Positions 1 to 9,428 of a stretch of 64,000 nt of DNA are shown piece by piece. How positions within the stretch are numbered: the first letter of the stretch is position 1; every line of letters begins with the position of its first letter. The notes beneath the pieces are model-generated. The model saw nothing but the letters and a program-made list of their open reading frames with translations. It searched no databases and had not been told where the DNA came from. The stretch is from DASVAL01 sp035649575 (lineage in GTDB: Bacteria; Planctomycetota; UBA1135; UBA2386): contig DASRJH010000167.1 in assembly GCA_035649575.1 (NCBI GenBank), positions 1 through 64,000 of the forward strand, given 5' to 3'. The translations under genes were made by a program, and so were the position numbers.

Positions 1-597
<597 letters not shown>

Positions 598-794
598 GGT
601 TTCACTGTTTCACTGAATGGTGTTCGGGTGCGATCGGGATGCGTGGGGGGCAGCGGCTCGAACGCAACGGGCGAGCTCTGCGTTCGGCTCTACGTTCGGA
701 GTGTGCTGGTGGGGGGTCGGAACCGTGCCCGGGGTGGTGCCCAGTGCCGTTGGGCCACGGACCGGCTGTAGGACGGGCGCCAGGGCCGGAAACT

Positions 795-1145
795 TCACCT
801 CGGGTCCCGCGCCGGTGCCGGCGTCTCCCCGCGCGCTGCGTCAGGGCGGGCTGCCGGGTAGGCGGCGCAGAGCTCGGCCGGCGTGAACCCATGCTGGTCG
901 ATGGCGACCAGCAGGGCCTGCAGGTCGCGGTGCACGCGCTGGCCGACGCCGAGGCGGGCCTCGGCGATCGCGACGTCGAACTGGTCGCGCAGGTCGGCGA
1001 AATACGCGGCGTTGGCCTGCAAATCGGACCGTTCGTGCATCGCGGGCACGGCGTTCGCAAAGAACAGCCACAGCACGACCGCCAGACTCGACAACGCCAC
1101 CCAGCGAGGGAAGGTCGAGGGCTCGTCGGCGGCAGTTCGGCTCAT
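795..1145 (-). CDS. small hypothetical protein with one N-terminal membrane segment
   Basis: I do not recognise this 116-residue protein. Residues 15-35 form a single hydrophobic helix (WVALSSLAVVLWLFFANAV), and the remainder is a soluble, largely helical domain ending in an Ala/Pro/Arg-rich tail. The topology suggests a membrane-anchored protein with its C-terminus outside the cytoplasm. It lies 198 bases upstream of the MoxR gene on the same strand and 100 bases downstream of nuoN, so it may be co-transcribed with either. No catalytic motif is visible. The hydrophobic segment and the codon bias of this frame favour a real gene. Confidence 0.6.
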   Translation of the reverse strand: MSRTAADEPSTFPRWVALSSLAVVLWLFFANAVPAMHERSDLQANAAYFADLRDQFDVAIAEARLGVGQRVHRDLQALLVAIDQHGFTPAELCAAYPAARPDAARGETPAPARDPR

Positions 1146-1245
1146 GGCGCGCAGGCGAAGATCCTAGCGGTCCGGTGCGGCACGGACTAGCCGGTCGAGC
1201 GAAGGAAACACCGCCGCGGGCCGGGAGTAGCGGGGCAACTCGCCC

Positions 1246-2700
1246 TCACGGCTGCACGAGGCGGACCAGTGCGGGCAGGGCATCGAGCCAGAGGCCGAGG
1301 CCCAACGTCGCAGCGGCGCAGACGCCGAGCACGATCGCCGAGGAGACCGGCACGGGCACGGGGGCTCGCTCGGGCTGCGGAGCCGGAGCCAGCACCGCGG
1401 CGCGCACGATCAGCAGGTAGGCCCACGCAAGTATTGCCGTCGTGGCGAGCAGCACCAAGGCGCCGGCCACGAGCACCGGGCCACCGTGCAACGCGAGCTG
1501 CAGCACCGACCACTTGCCGAGGAAGCCCGCGAGCGGCGGGATGCCGACGAGGCTCGCGAGGAACAGGCAGAGTGCCGAGGTCACCCACGGCTTCCTCTGC
1601 ATCGCGCCGGGCAGTGCTGCGAGCGCGCTCGAACCCTGTTCGCGTTCGAGCACGGACAAGCACACGAGCGCCCCGAGCGTCGCCGCCGCGTAGGCGGTCA
1701 CGTAGAGCAGCACGGCAGCCGTCGCGTCCGCACCCGGCAGCGCGGAAGCACCCAGCACGATCGTGCCGCCGTGGCCGATGCCGCTGAACGCGATGATGCG
1801 CCGCGCGTCGCGCTGGGCCAGCGCCGTGAACGCGGCGACTCCGAGGCTCGCGATGGCGACGCCGGCGAGCACCGCACCGACCTGGCCCGGGGCGCACAGG
1901 CCCGAAGGCACCGCGAGACCGAGCGCGCGCACGAGGACCGCTGCCGCCGCGATCTTCGGCAGCGTCGCGACGACGGCGACGCTCAGCGCCGGTGCCCCCT
2001 GGTAGACGTCGGGCGCGTAGAAGTGGAACGGCACGATGGTCAGCTTGTAGGCGATGCCGACGGCCGCGAGCACGAGCGCTGCGACGACGCCGACGGGCAT
2101 CTCGCGCGCGAGTTGCTGGCCGATGCCGAGGAAGTCGAGGTGCCCCGTGAGCCCGTAGAGGTGGCTCATGCCGAACAACATGAGCCCGCTCGCCGTGCCG
2201 CCGAACAGCACGTATTTCATGCCCGCTTCGGCGGCGCGGCGGTCGCCGGCGAGCCACGCCGCGAGCGTGTAGCTGCCGAGCGACACGAGCTCGAGTCCGA
2301 GCCACAGCGGCACGACGTTCGACGCCGACGACACCAGCATCGCGCCGAGACCGGTGCCGAGCACGCAGGTGCTCCACGCGTCGTGATCGGCAGCCGTGCG
2401 GCGTTCGCCGGCGCCGGCCAGCAGCAGCAGCGCGAGCACGCCCGTGATCACGACGCGCGCGGCGCCCGCGATCGGATCGAGTGCCAGCATCGGTTCGAGC
2501 GCTGCCCGGCTCGGCGCCAGCGCACTCACGAACGCCGCGAGCGCCGCGGTCACCGCGATCCACAACGAGAGCCGGCTGCTGCGCCACGCCGGCACGAGCG
2601 TAGAGAGCATGCACAGCAGCATGCCCGCGGCGACGAACAGCTCGGGCAGCAACAGGCCCGGCAGCTCCGCGACCGTCGGCGTTCCCTGCGGCGCGATCAT
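1246..2700 (-). CDS. nuoN: NADH-quinone oxidoreductase subunit N
   Basis: This 484-residue polytopic protein is the last of the three antiporter-like proton-pumping subunits of complex I. The conserved Glu of the pump family is present in LGLELVSLGSYTLAAW, and the loop VPFHFYAPDVYQGAP is typical of NuoN. I start it at ATG 2700 because this ATG overlaps the nuoM stop as ATGA; an upstream in-frame start at 2802 would add residues that lie inside nuoM. It is the terminal gene of the operon, followed by a 100-base gap. Length is normal for the family. Confidence 0.95.
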   Translation of the reverse strand: MIAPQGTPTVAELPGLLLPELFVAAGMLLCMLSTLVPAWRSSRLSLWIAVTAALAAFVSALAPSRAALEPMLALDPIAGAARVVITGVLALLLLAGAGERRTAADHDAWSTCVLGTGLGAMLVSSASNVVPLWLGLELVSLGSYTLAAWLAGDRRAAEAGMKYVLFGGTASGLMLFGMSHLYGLTGHLDFLGIGQQLAREMPVGVVAALVLAAVGIAYKLTIVPFHFYAPDVYQGAPALSVAVVATLPKIAAAAVLVRALGLAVPSGLCAPGQVGAVLAGVAIASLGVAAFTALAQRDARRIIAFSGIGHGGTIVLGASALPGADATAAVLLYVTAYAAATLGALVCLSVLEREQGSSALAALPGAMQRKPWVTSALCLFLASLVGIPPLAGFLGKWSVLQLALHGGPVLVAGALVLLATTAILAWAYLLIVRAAVLAPAPQPERAPVPVPVSSAIVLGVCAAATLGLGLWLDALPALVRLVQP

Positions 2701-4208
2701 CGCGCGACTCCTTGCAGGTGGGTCAGCAGCGCTTCGCAGCTCGGGCGCATCGCATCGGCGAGCGGCCCCGGCCAGACGCCGATCACCACGAGCCCTATGC
2801 ACAGCGGCAGCATCGCCGCGAGCTCGCGCTCGTCACAGTCCGCGAACCCCGCGTGCTCTTCGTGTCGCAGCGGGCCATACGCGACGCGCTTGCAGGTCCA
2901 CAGCAGGTAGGCAGCCGACAACACGACCGACAATGCGGCGGCCGCGGTCAGGCCCGGGAACGGGCTCGCTGCCGTGAAGCCGCCCGCGAACACGAGGAAC
3001 TCGCCGACGAAGCCCGCGAGTCCCGGCAGGCCGGCGCTGGCGAGCGCGCCGAACAGCAAGAGCCAGCCAAAGCGCGGCATCGGCCGGGCCAGGCCGCCGA
3101 AACCGTCGACGGCGCGATGATGGGCGCGGTCGTAGACCACGCCGACCAGGAGGAACAGCAGCGACGACGACAGGCCATGCGCGACGGCCTGCACGAGACC
3201 GCCGACCGCGCCGGCCACCGTGCCGCTCGCGAGGCCCAGCAGGCAGAAGCCCATGTGCGAGACCGAGGAGTAGGCGACGAGACGTTTGAGGTCCCGCTGC
3301 CCGAGCGCGACCCACGCACCCCACAGGATCGCGACCAAGCCGAGGGCGCCGAGCGCGGGTGACCAGGCCGTGGCCTCGGCCGGGAACAGCGGCCACGCGA
3401 TGCGATAGAGCCCGTAGACGCCGAGCTTCAGCAGCACGCCGGCGAGCAGCACCGACACCGCGGTGGGGGCCTGCACGTGCGCGTGCGGCAGCCACGTGTG
3501 CACGGGCACCGCCGGCAGCTTGACGAGACACGCGAGCACGACCGCCAGGAAGCCGAACCCCGCGAGCGAGACGCCGAGGAACTTCGCGTCGCGCCACACG
3601 GGCCAGAGCTCGGCGAGATGGCGCAGGTCGAGGCTCTTCGGCGCGCCTGCCGGCATCGCATTCCACAGCGCGATCAGGAAGCCGAGCATCAGCACGCTGC
3701 CCGCGAGCGTGTAGACGAAGAACTTCAACGCGGCATAGCGCCGCTGTTCGCCGCCGAACACGCCGATCAGCGCCACCATCGGCACGAGCAGCACTTCCCA
3801 GCTCACGTAGAACACGAGGAAGTCGGTCGCCGTGAAGACGCCGTTCATCGCCGCGAGTAGCCCCAACACGAGCGCGTGGTAGACGTGCGGGCTGTGGGTC
3901 TGGCGCCACGCGGAGACAGTCGCGATCAGCGTGACGAGACCCGAGAGCGCCAGCATCGCAGCGCCCATGCCGTCGACGCCGAGCGCGAACTGCGACCCGA
4001 GGAACGTGCTCCAGGCGTGCGCTTCGACGAGTCGGAAGTCGGCTCCGGGCTTCTGCGCGAAGTCGGCCAGGGCCCAGAGCCCGACCGCGAACGTGTAGGC
4101 GCTGCCGAGCGCGCAGAGCCAGCGCGCGCCGCCGCGCGCCGGGCGGCTGATGGCGACGAGCCCGAGCAGCACGGGGCCGACGATGGTCCAGCCGAGCGGG
4201 CCGATCAT
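2697..4208 (-). CDS. nuoM: NADH-quinone oxidoreductase subunit M
   Basis: The 503-residue product is the second antiporter-like subunit of the complex I membrane arm. Signature segments are the Glu-bearing YVSWEVLLVPMVALIGVFGG and the HTWLPHAHVQAPTAVSVLLA loop followed by a Lys-containing helix. About 14 hydrophobic segments are visible. The ATG at 4208 overlaps the nuoL stop as ATGA, and the stop at 2697 overlaps the nuoN start in the same way, which indicates translational coupling along the operon. Confidence 0.96.
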   Translation of the reverse strand: MIGPLGWTIVGPVLLGLVAISRPARGGARWLCALGSAYTFAVGLWALADFAQKPGADFRLVEAHAWSTFLGSQFALGVDGMGAAMLALSGLVTLIATVSAWRQTHSPHVYHALVLGLLAAMNGVFTATDFLVFYVSWEVLLVPMVALIGVFGGEQRRYAALKFFVYTLAGSVLMLGFLIALWNAMPAGAPKSLDLRHLAELWPVWRDAKFLGVSLAGFGFLAVVLACLVKLPAVPVHTWLPHAHVQAPTAVSVLLAGVLLKLGVYGLYRIAWPLFPAEATAWSPALGALGLVAILWGAWVALGQRDLKRLVAYSSVSHMGFCLLGLASGTVAGAVGGLVQAVAHGLSSSLLFLLVGVVYDRAHHRAVDGFGGLARPMPRFGWLLLFGALASAGLPGLAGFVGEFLVFAGGFTAASPFPGLTAAAALSVVLSAAYLLWTCKRVAYGPLRHEEHAGFADCDERELAAMLPLCIGLVVIGVWPGPLADAMRPSCEALLTHLQGVAR

Positions 4209-6280
4209 CGCAGCAGCCCCCACAGGAGACCGGCGGCGCCGAGGATCGAGGCGACCGCGAGATAGGCGCCGACGCGCCCGCCGTGCAGCAGCGAACCCGC
4301 GCGGCCGAGGCTGCCGCAGGTGCGGCCGATGCCGTCGATCATGCCGTCGAGCGACGTGGCACCGCTCGCTCCACCGGCCGCGCTGCTCGCGGCATCGCTC
4401 TCGAGGTCGCGCAGGCGTTGTTGCGAGCCGAGGTCGAGGCGCGCCGTGATCGCAGCGAGGCCGCGGCCGAGACCGCGCGTGAACACGAGATCCCAGAGCT
4501 TGTCGAAGAACCACAGCTCGCTGCAGAACGTGTGCAGCGGCCGCAGTGCCTTCGCGAGCGGCGAAGCGAGGTCGCGCCCGTTCCGCGGTGCCCACCAGTA
4601 CACGACGAGCGCGAAGGCGGCACCGCCGGCCAGCAACGATGCCGCGAGCAGCATCGCGGTGCTGTGCGCGTGATGGAGTTCCTCGCTCTGCGGCAGCGAC
4701 AACGCGGTATCGAGCCAGCTGCCGAGCGTCCAGGGCAAGCTCAGCGTGAACGGTGCGAACGCGAGCAGCACGAGCTTCGCCGCAGGTGCCGGATCGTGGG
4801 CGTGGTGCAAGAGATCGTGGTCGCGTTCGCCGCCCGCGAAGATGCGGAGCCACCAGCGCAGCATGTAGGCCGCGGTCAGGAGGCTGCCAGCCGCCGCGAG
4901 TACGAGCGGACCGAGCGCGGCGCCGCCGTGTTCGTCGGCATGCGCAACCGCGGCTCCGAGCACGGCGTCCTTGCTGAAGAAGCCGCTGAATAACGGCGCG
5001 CCGACGATCGCGAGCACTGCGGCGAGGCTGCACCACGCCGTGACGGGCATCTTGCGGCGCAGGCCGCCCATGCGATGCAGGTCCTGGCAGCCAGCGGCCG
5101 CGTGGATCACCGCGCCCGCGCACAGGAACAGCAGGCACTTGAAGAACGCGTGCGTGAACAGGTGCGAGATGCCTGCCGCGCGGCCGCCCGCGGCTTCGCC
5201 CGCGCCGAGGCCCACGAACATGAGCCCGAGCTGGCTCACGGTCGAATAGGCGAGCACGGCCTTGAGGTCCCACTGCACGCACGCGATGGCCGCCGCGATC
5301 AGGCACGTGATGCCGCCCGTCCAACCGACCACCGCGAGCGCTTCGGGCGGGAACAGCGGGTAACAGCGCGCGACGAGGAACACGCCGGCGGCGACCATCG
5401 TCGCGGCGTGGATGATCGACGAGGCGGTGGTCGGACCCTGCATCGCGTCGGGCAGCCACGGATGCAGCGGGAACTGCGCGCTCTTGCCGACGGCGCCGCA
5501 GAAGATGCCGAGCGCCGCGAGCACCATGAGCTGGTTGCCCGAGGTACCGAGGAACGTTCCCGCGCGTTCGTCTGCGTGGAGCTGCAGGAGCTGGGCGAAG
5601 CCGAGCACGTCGCCGTTTCGCCCCGACGACAGCGAGAGCCACAGCAGCGCGCCGATGCCGATCAGGAAGCCCGCGTCGCCGACGCGGTTCATCACGAACG
5701 CCTTGAGCTGCGCGTGCGCAGGACTCAGCTGGTGTTCGAGCACGCCGCGCGCGCGCTTGCCCTTGTTCGCCTGGTATTCGGGATCCTCGCTCGCGGCCGG
5801 CTTGTCGAACCAGAAGCCGATCAGCAGGTAGCTGCCGAGGCCGACCAGCTCCCAGCAGCAGAAGCTCAGGAACAGGTTGTCGCTGAGCACGACGCCGAGC
5901 ATCGCGAAGACGAAGAAGCAGAACTGCCACGGGAACCGCGCCGCAAGGCGGTCCTCGTGCATGTACCAGGCGTTGAACACGAGCACGAGCGTGGCCAACA
6001 GGCAGACGATGAGCGCCATGACGGCACCCATCGGATCGACGTAGACGCCGACGCCGAGCGTGAACGAACCGGCGTCGAGCCAGGTCGCGTGTGGACCGGA
6101 GAACGCCTCGCCGCTGCGCAACGACAGCACGGCCATCCAGCCCGCGAGGCCCGTCGCAACCGCCATCGCGGCGGCGGCGAACCGATGCGCGAGCGCTGCG
6201 GCGCCCCATGGCACGAGCGCCGTGAGCACGGCGACCAGCAGCGGGATGGCCCAGATCGCAATCGGCAGCCAGGGAGCCAT
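4205..6280 (-). CDS. nuoL: NADH-quinone oxidoreductase subunit L
   Basis: This is the largest antiporter-like subunit, 691 residues, with the usual long C-terminal lateral helix region. Recognisable parts are the CCWELVGLGSYLLIGFWF segment with its conserved Glu, and HPWLPDAMQGPTTASSIIHA in the pump channel. I choose ATG 6280 because it shares one base with the nuoK stop (TGATG); a GTG at 6283 directly in front is the alternative. About 50 residues near the C-terminus (Ala/Ser/Gly-rich, around residue 640) look like a flexible linker. Length is slightly above the usual 610-650. Confidence 0.95.
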   Translation of the reverse strand: MAPWLPIAIWAIPLLVAVLTALVPWGAAALAHRFAAAAMAVATGLAGWMAVLSLRSGEAFSGPHATWLDAGSFTLGVGVYVDPMGAVMALIVCLLATLVLVFNAWYMHEDRLAARFPWQFCFFVFAMLGVVLSDNLFLSFCCWELVGLGSYLLIGFWFDKPAASEDPEYQANKGKRARGVLEHQLSPAHAQLKAFVMNRVGDAGFLIGIGALLWLSLSSGRNGDVLGFAQLLQLHADERAGTFLGTSGNQLMVLAALGIFCGAVGKSAQFPLHPWLPDAMQGPTTASSIIHAATMVAAGVFLVARCYPLFPPEALAVVGWTGGITCLIAAAIACVQWDLKAVLAYSTVSQLGLMFVGLGAGEAAGGRAAGISHLFTHAFFKCLLFLCAGAVIHAAAGCQDLHRMGGLRRKMPVTAWCSLAAVLAIVGAPLFSGFFSKDAVLGAAVAHADEHGGAALGPLVLAAAGSLLTAAYMLRWWLRIFAGGERDHDLLHHAHDPAPAAKLVLLAFAPFTLSLPWTLGSWLDTALSLPQSEELHHAHSTAMLLAASLLAGGAAFALVVYWWAPRNGRDLASPLAKALRPLHTFCSELWFFDKLWDLVFTRGLGRGLAAITARLDLGSQQRLRDLESDAASSAAGGASGATSLDGMIDGIGRTCGSLGRAGSLLHGGRVGAYLAVASILGAAGLLWGLLR

Positions 6281-6606
6281 CACGAGCGCAACTCCCGCGT
6301 CTGTTCGAGGTCGATGTCCTTGCTCGTGCGGTAGACGCCGAACAAGAGGCCCAGCGCGACCGCTGCCTCGGCCGCGGCGACGACGACGACGAAGACCGCC
6401 GCGGTCTGGCCCTGGGCATCGGGTGCCAGCGCGCGGAAGCGGCCGTAGGCCGCGAACTGCAGCGCCGCCGCGTTGAACACCAGCTCGAGGCCGATCAGCA
6501 CGCCGATCGCGTTGCGGCGCGTCGTGATCGCGAGCATGCCCGCGGCGAACAGCATCACCGCCACCGCGAGGTAGCTCGCGAGGGACGTGGGGCCGAACTC
6601 ACCCAC
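6280..6606 (-). CDS. nuoK: NADH-quinone oxidoreductase subunit K
   Basis: NuoK is a three-helix membrane subunit of complex I. I start at GTG 6606, giving 108 residues, because this matches the usual ~100-residue size and the GTG overlaps the end of nuoJ by 8 bases. A longer reading from 6669 would add Arg/Ser-rich residues that lie inside nuoJ. The conserved Glu helix is present in NAIGVLIGLELVFNAAAL, and a second acidic helix follows in VVVAAAEAAVALGLLF. All three helices are intact. Confidence 0.92.
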   Translation of the reverse strand: MGEFGPTSLASYLAVAVMLFAAGMLAITTRRNAIGVLIGLELVFNAAALQFAAYGRFRALAPDAQGQTAAVFVVVVAAAEAAVALGLLFGVYRTSKDIDLEQTRELRS

Positions 6607-7165
6607 GGAGCGCCTCCGCTGGCTGCTGCGGTTGCCTCGCGGGGCGGCGGAACCGCTGCACGGTCGCAACGGCGGCGACGAGTGCCACCGTGAGCAGGAA
6701 GCCCGCGGCCAGGAACGGCACGTACCACGACGTGGTCAGCAGGTCGCCGATCGACGTGCCGCTGCCGTCGATCACGTCGGGCACGCCGGGTTTGCCGCGC
6801 ACGCGGTCGAGCTGCTGCGCGTTGGCCAGGACGATCTGCAGGAGCCGCACCGCGACGACCGCCGACAACAGCGCGCCGAGGCTGCCGGCCACTTTCAGCG
6901 GCCACGGCGTGCGCTGCACGAGTCCCATCACGTCGGCGCTGAACAAGGTCGCGAACAGGATCAAGACGAGGATGCCGCCGACGTAGACGACGACCTGCAC
7001 GCAGGCGAGCCAATGCGCGCCGAGGAACAGGTAGAGCCCCGCGACGCCGACCAGCGAGAGCCCGAGCAGCAGTGCCGCGTGGAACAGGTTGCGCACCGTG
7101 GCCGCGCCGAGCGCGCCGACGCACGCGCAGAGCCCGCAGGTCCAGAACAGCAGCATCTCGATCAC
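6599..7165 (-). CDS. nuoJ: NADH-quinone oxidoreductase subunit J
   Basis: NuoJ is a five-helix membrane subunit. The pi-bulge helix region reads YVGGILVLILFATLF, as expected for the family. Start choice: GTG 7165 makes a GTGA overlap with the nuoI stop, like several other junctions here, giving 188 residues; ATG 7156 (185 residues) is equally possible. The C-terminal 20 residues are Arg/Gln-rich and cytoplasmic. It sits between nuoI and nuoK as in most bacteria. Confidence 0.92.
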   Translation of the reverse strand: MIEMLLFWTCGLCACVGALGAATVRNLFHAALLLGLSLVGVAGLYLFLGAHWLACVQVVVYVGGILVLILFATLFSADVMGLVQRTPWPLKVAGSLGALLSAVVAVRLLQIVLANAQQLDRVRGKPGVPDVIDGSGTSIGDLLTTSWYVPFLAAGFLLTVALVAAVATVQRFRRPARQPQQPAEALRG

Positions 7166-7995
7166 GAGGCACCTCTGGCGGGCGGAGCAGCAGGCGGAGT
7201 TGCGGGTGGAGTTGCAGGCGCGGCAGCGGGCGGAGTCGCAGGCGGTGCTGCAGGCCCGGCAGCGGGTGGTCCAGCAGGCGACGCAGGCGGCTTGGCTGCG
7301 GCTGCCTTCGCGGCCGCTTCCTTGGCGGCGGCCGCGGCGGCGTCCTTCGCCTTCTTCTTCTGCTCGCGTTCGGCGTCGACGCGCGCTTTGTCCCCGGGCG
7401 AGTAGTAGCCGAATCCGTACATGCCGATCAGATGCTGGCCGGCCGGGTCGATGCGGGCATCGAGCCAGGTGCGGTCCTCGGGGCCGAGCTGCTCGCGCGG
7501 CAGCTGGGCCAGCTGGTGCAGCCGGGTCATGTCGGCCTCGTCGAAGTGGACGTCGATCTGCGAGCTGTTGCGCATGAACAGGAAGCGCGCGCCCTCCTGT
7601 CGCGGGCTCAGTTCGAACGAGGAGGTCATCGACAGCGAGTCGGTGGGACACGCGCGCACGCAGAGCCCGCAGTAGATGCACTTGCTGAGGTCGATGTCGA
7701 ACCTCGACGTGTGGATCTTGTTGTTCGCGTCGCGCTCGCCCTCCATCTTGAAGCAGTCGACGGGGCAGACGATGTCGCAGGCGTGGCAGACGATGCACTT
7801 CGCCGCGTCGTTGTAGAGGTGGCCGCGCTGGCGATTGCCGATCATCTCGGCGGGCTGTTCCGGGTACTGACGCGTGATCGCCGTGGCGCCGCCCTGGCCG
7901 CGCAGGTTCTCGACGAGGAAGTGGCCGGTCTGGCGCAGACCCGTGAAGAACGCGCTCACGCCGTCGAAGATGTCGTTGACCCAGGCGAGGATCAT
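7162..7995 (-). CDS. nuoI: NADH-quinone oxidoreductase subunit I with long Ala/Pro tail
   Basis: NuoI carries two [4Fe-4S] clusters that pass electrons towards NuoB. Both ferredoxin motifs are complete: Cys67, 70, 73, 77 and Cys106, 109, 112, 116, each followed by Pro. ATG 7995 overlaps the nuoH stop as ATGA. The protein is 277 residues, about 100 longer than usual. The extra part, from about residue 200, is a charged Lys/Glu/Ala stretch followed by repeated Ala-Pro-rich units, which look like a disordered extension rather than a domain. The core is certain; the role of the tail is unknown. Confidence 0.95.
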   Translation of the reverse strand: MILAWVNDIFDGVSAFFTGLRQTGHFLVENLRGQGGATAITRQYPEQPAEMIGNRQRGHLYNDAAKCIVCHACDIVCPVDCFKMEGERDANNKIHTSRFDIDLSKCIYCGLCVRACPTDSLSMTSSFELSPRQEGARFLFMRNSSQIDVHFDEADMTRLHQLAQLPREQLGPEDRTWLDARIDPAGQHLIGMYGFGYYSPGDKARVDAEREQKKKAKDAAAAAAKEAAAKAAAAKPPASPAGPPAAGPAAPPATPPAAAPATPPATPPAAPPARGAS

Positions 7996-9428
7996 GCGCC
8001 GCCCCCGGTGAGTTGGCGCAGTGCCGGGTGCATCTGACCGTGTTTCTTGCGGGCCGCGCGCACGATCAGGACGCCGAGCAGCAGCGGCACGCCCCACGCG
8101 ACGAGGTGGCCGAGCACGCCGAGGTCGGGGCGTGGGCGGGCCGGCAGACGCCCGTAAGCAACTCCCGGCGTGGTGCCGCCGGCGGCCAGCATCGTCAGCG
8201 CGATGCCGAACAGCGCGACCAGGCACAGCGGCACGAGCTGCAGCCAGCACAGACGCATGACCTGGTCGACGCGCAACCTAGGCAGCGTCCACCGGATCCA
8301 CATCATGAACAGGAACGTCGCGAGCATCTTCGCGACGAGGATCGCGCCGTGCACGAGCGTCTCGAGCACGACCGGCAGCGCCATGATCCACTCTTCGCCG
8401 ATCGGGCTCTGGTAACCGCCGAGGAACAGCGTCGCGACGAGGGCGCCGATCAGCAGCATCTCGGTGTACTCGGCCATCGCGAACATGCCCCAGCGCAGAC
8501 CCGAGTACTCGGTGTTGAAGCCGCTGACGAGCTCGCTTTCCGCCTCGGCCATGTCGAACGGAGTGCGCTGGCACTCGGCGAGGCCCGCGAAGAACAGGAT
8601 GGCGCCGAGCAGCAGCAGGAACGGACTCTGCAGCGCATTCCAGCCGAGCAGCGAGAAGAAGCCGGGGTGGTACTGCTGGCCAGCGATAGCGTGCAGGTCG
8701 AGCGTGCCGCTCCACAACACGACACCCGCGACCGCGAGACCGACGGGGATCTCGTAGCTGACGAGCTGGGCCACGGCGCGCATGCCGCCGAGCAGCGACC
8801 ACTTGTTGCCCGAACCCCAGCCGGCCATCTTGAGCGCCATCACCGTGATGCCGGCCGCGGCGATCGCGAACAGCGCACCGACCGGCGTCTCGAGCATGAC
8901 CACGTGGTGGCTGAACGGCACGACGCAGAACGGCAGGAACGAGCCGATCAGCGCGAGGTACGGCGCGAGCCGGAAGACGAGGCCATCGGCGCCCGCCGGC
9001 ACGATGTCCTCCTTGCCGAGCATCTTGACGCCGTCGGCGACGAGTTGGCCGAGGCCGAGCCGGCGCGCCATGTGCAGCACAGGCCGCACGACCGGCAGTG
9101 CACAGAAGCGCGCGAGCGCCTTGTCCTGGGCCGCGCGCGGCAGGAAGAACAGCAGCGCGCGGAACAACAGGCGCAGCGGGCCGTCGAGGCCGACCGAGTT
9201 CGGACCGTGGCGGCGCTGGATCGCGGCCGCGATCTTGCGTTCAGCGATCTGGCCCAGCGCCGCGATCGGGAACACGACCGCGAGCATCGGTGCTATCCAG
9301 ACCACGAGGATCGCGACCAAGGTCGCGAACCACCCGGGCTCCGGGGTTCCCGACAGCCAGGCGGCCAGCGCGTCGACCGCGTGACCCAACCCTGCGCCGC
9401 TCGTCGCCTGCTGGCTCGCGGGCGTCAC
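7992..9428 (-). CDS. nuoH: NADH-quinone oxidoreductase subunit H, enlarged
   Basis: NuoH forms the quinone chamber at the base of the membrane arm. Family hallmarks are ERKIAAAIQRRHGPNSVG, VADGVKMLGKEDIVPA, and the acidic loop AECQRTPFDMAEAESELVSG. The start is GTG 9428, overlapping the nuoD stop as GTGA. At 478 residues it is some 140 longer than typical NuoH. Roughly 40-50 extra residues, Leu/Arg-rich, lie between the RRHGPN motif and the KEDI motif, and another helix is added at the C-terminus (HLVAWGVPLLLGVLIVRAA). The insert does not break the frame or the conserved blocks. Confidence 0.94.
   Translation of the reverse strand: MTPASQQATSGAGLGHAVDALAAWLSGTPEPGWFATLVAILVVWIAPMLAVVFPIAALGQIAERKIAAAIQRRHGPNSVGLDGPLRLLFRALLFFLPRAAQDKALARFCALPVVRPVLHMARRLGLGQLVADGVKMLGKEDIVPAGADGLVFRLAPYLALIGSFLPFCVVPFSHHVVMLETPVGALFAIAAAGITVMALKMAGWGSGNKWSLLGGMRAVAQLVSYEIPVGLAVAGVVLWSGTLDLHAIAGQQYHPGFFSLLGWNALQSPFLLLLGAILFFAGLAECQRTPFDMAEAESELVSGFNTEYSGLRWGMFAMAEYTEMLLIGALVATLFLGGYQSPIGEEWIMALPVVLETLVHGAILVAKMLATFLFMMWIRWTLPRLRVDQVMRLCWLQLVPLCLVALFGIALTMLAAGGTTPGVAYGRLPARPRPDLGVLGHLVAWGVPLLLGVLIVRAARKKHGQMHPALRQLTGGGA

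Noticed and set aside
598..798. 62-residue minus frame between the small membrane protein and moxR, GTG start overlapping the upstream stop
   Set aside because: Composition is Pro/Thr/His-rich without structure; the GTGA overlap alone is weak. A direct repeat GTTTCACT sits at 600-615 but has no clear role.
1486..2910. 474-residue plus-strand reading frame over nuoN
   Set aside because: Opposite to nuoN, rich in Arg/His/Glu, with no domain pattern; a GC-rich antisense shadow.
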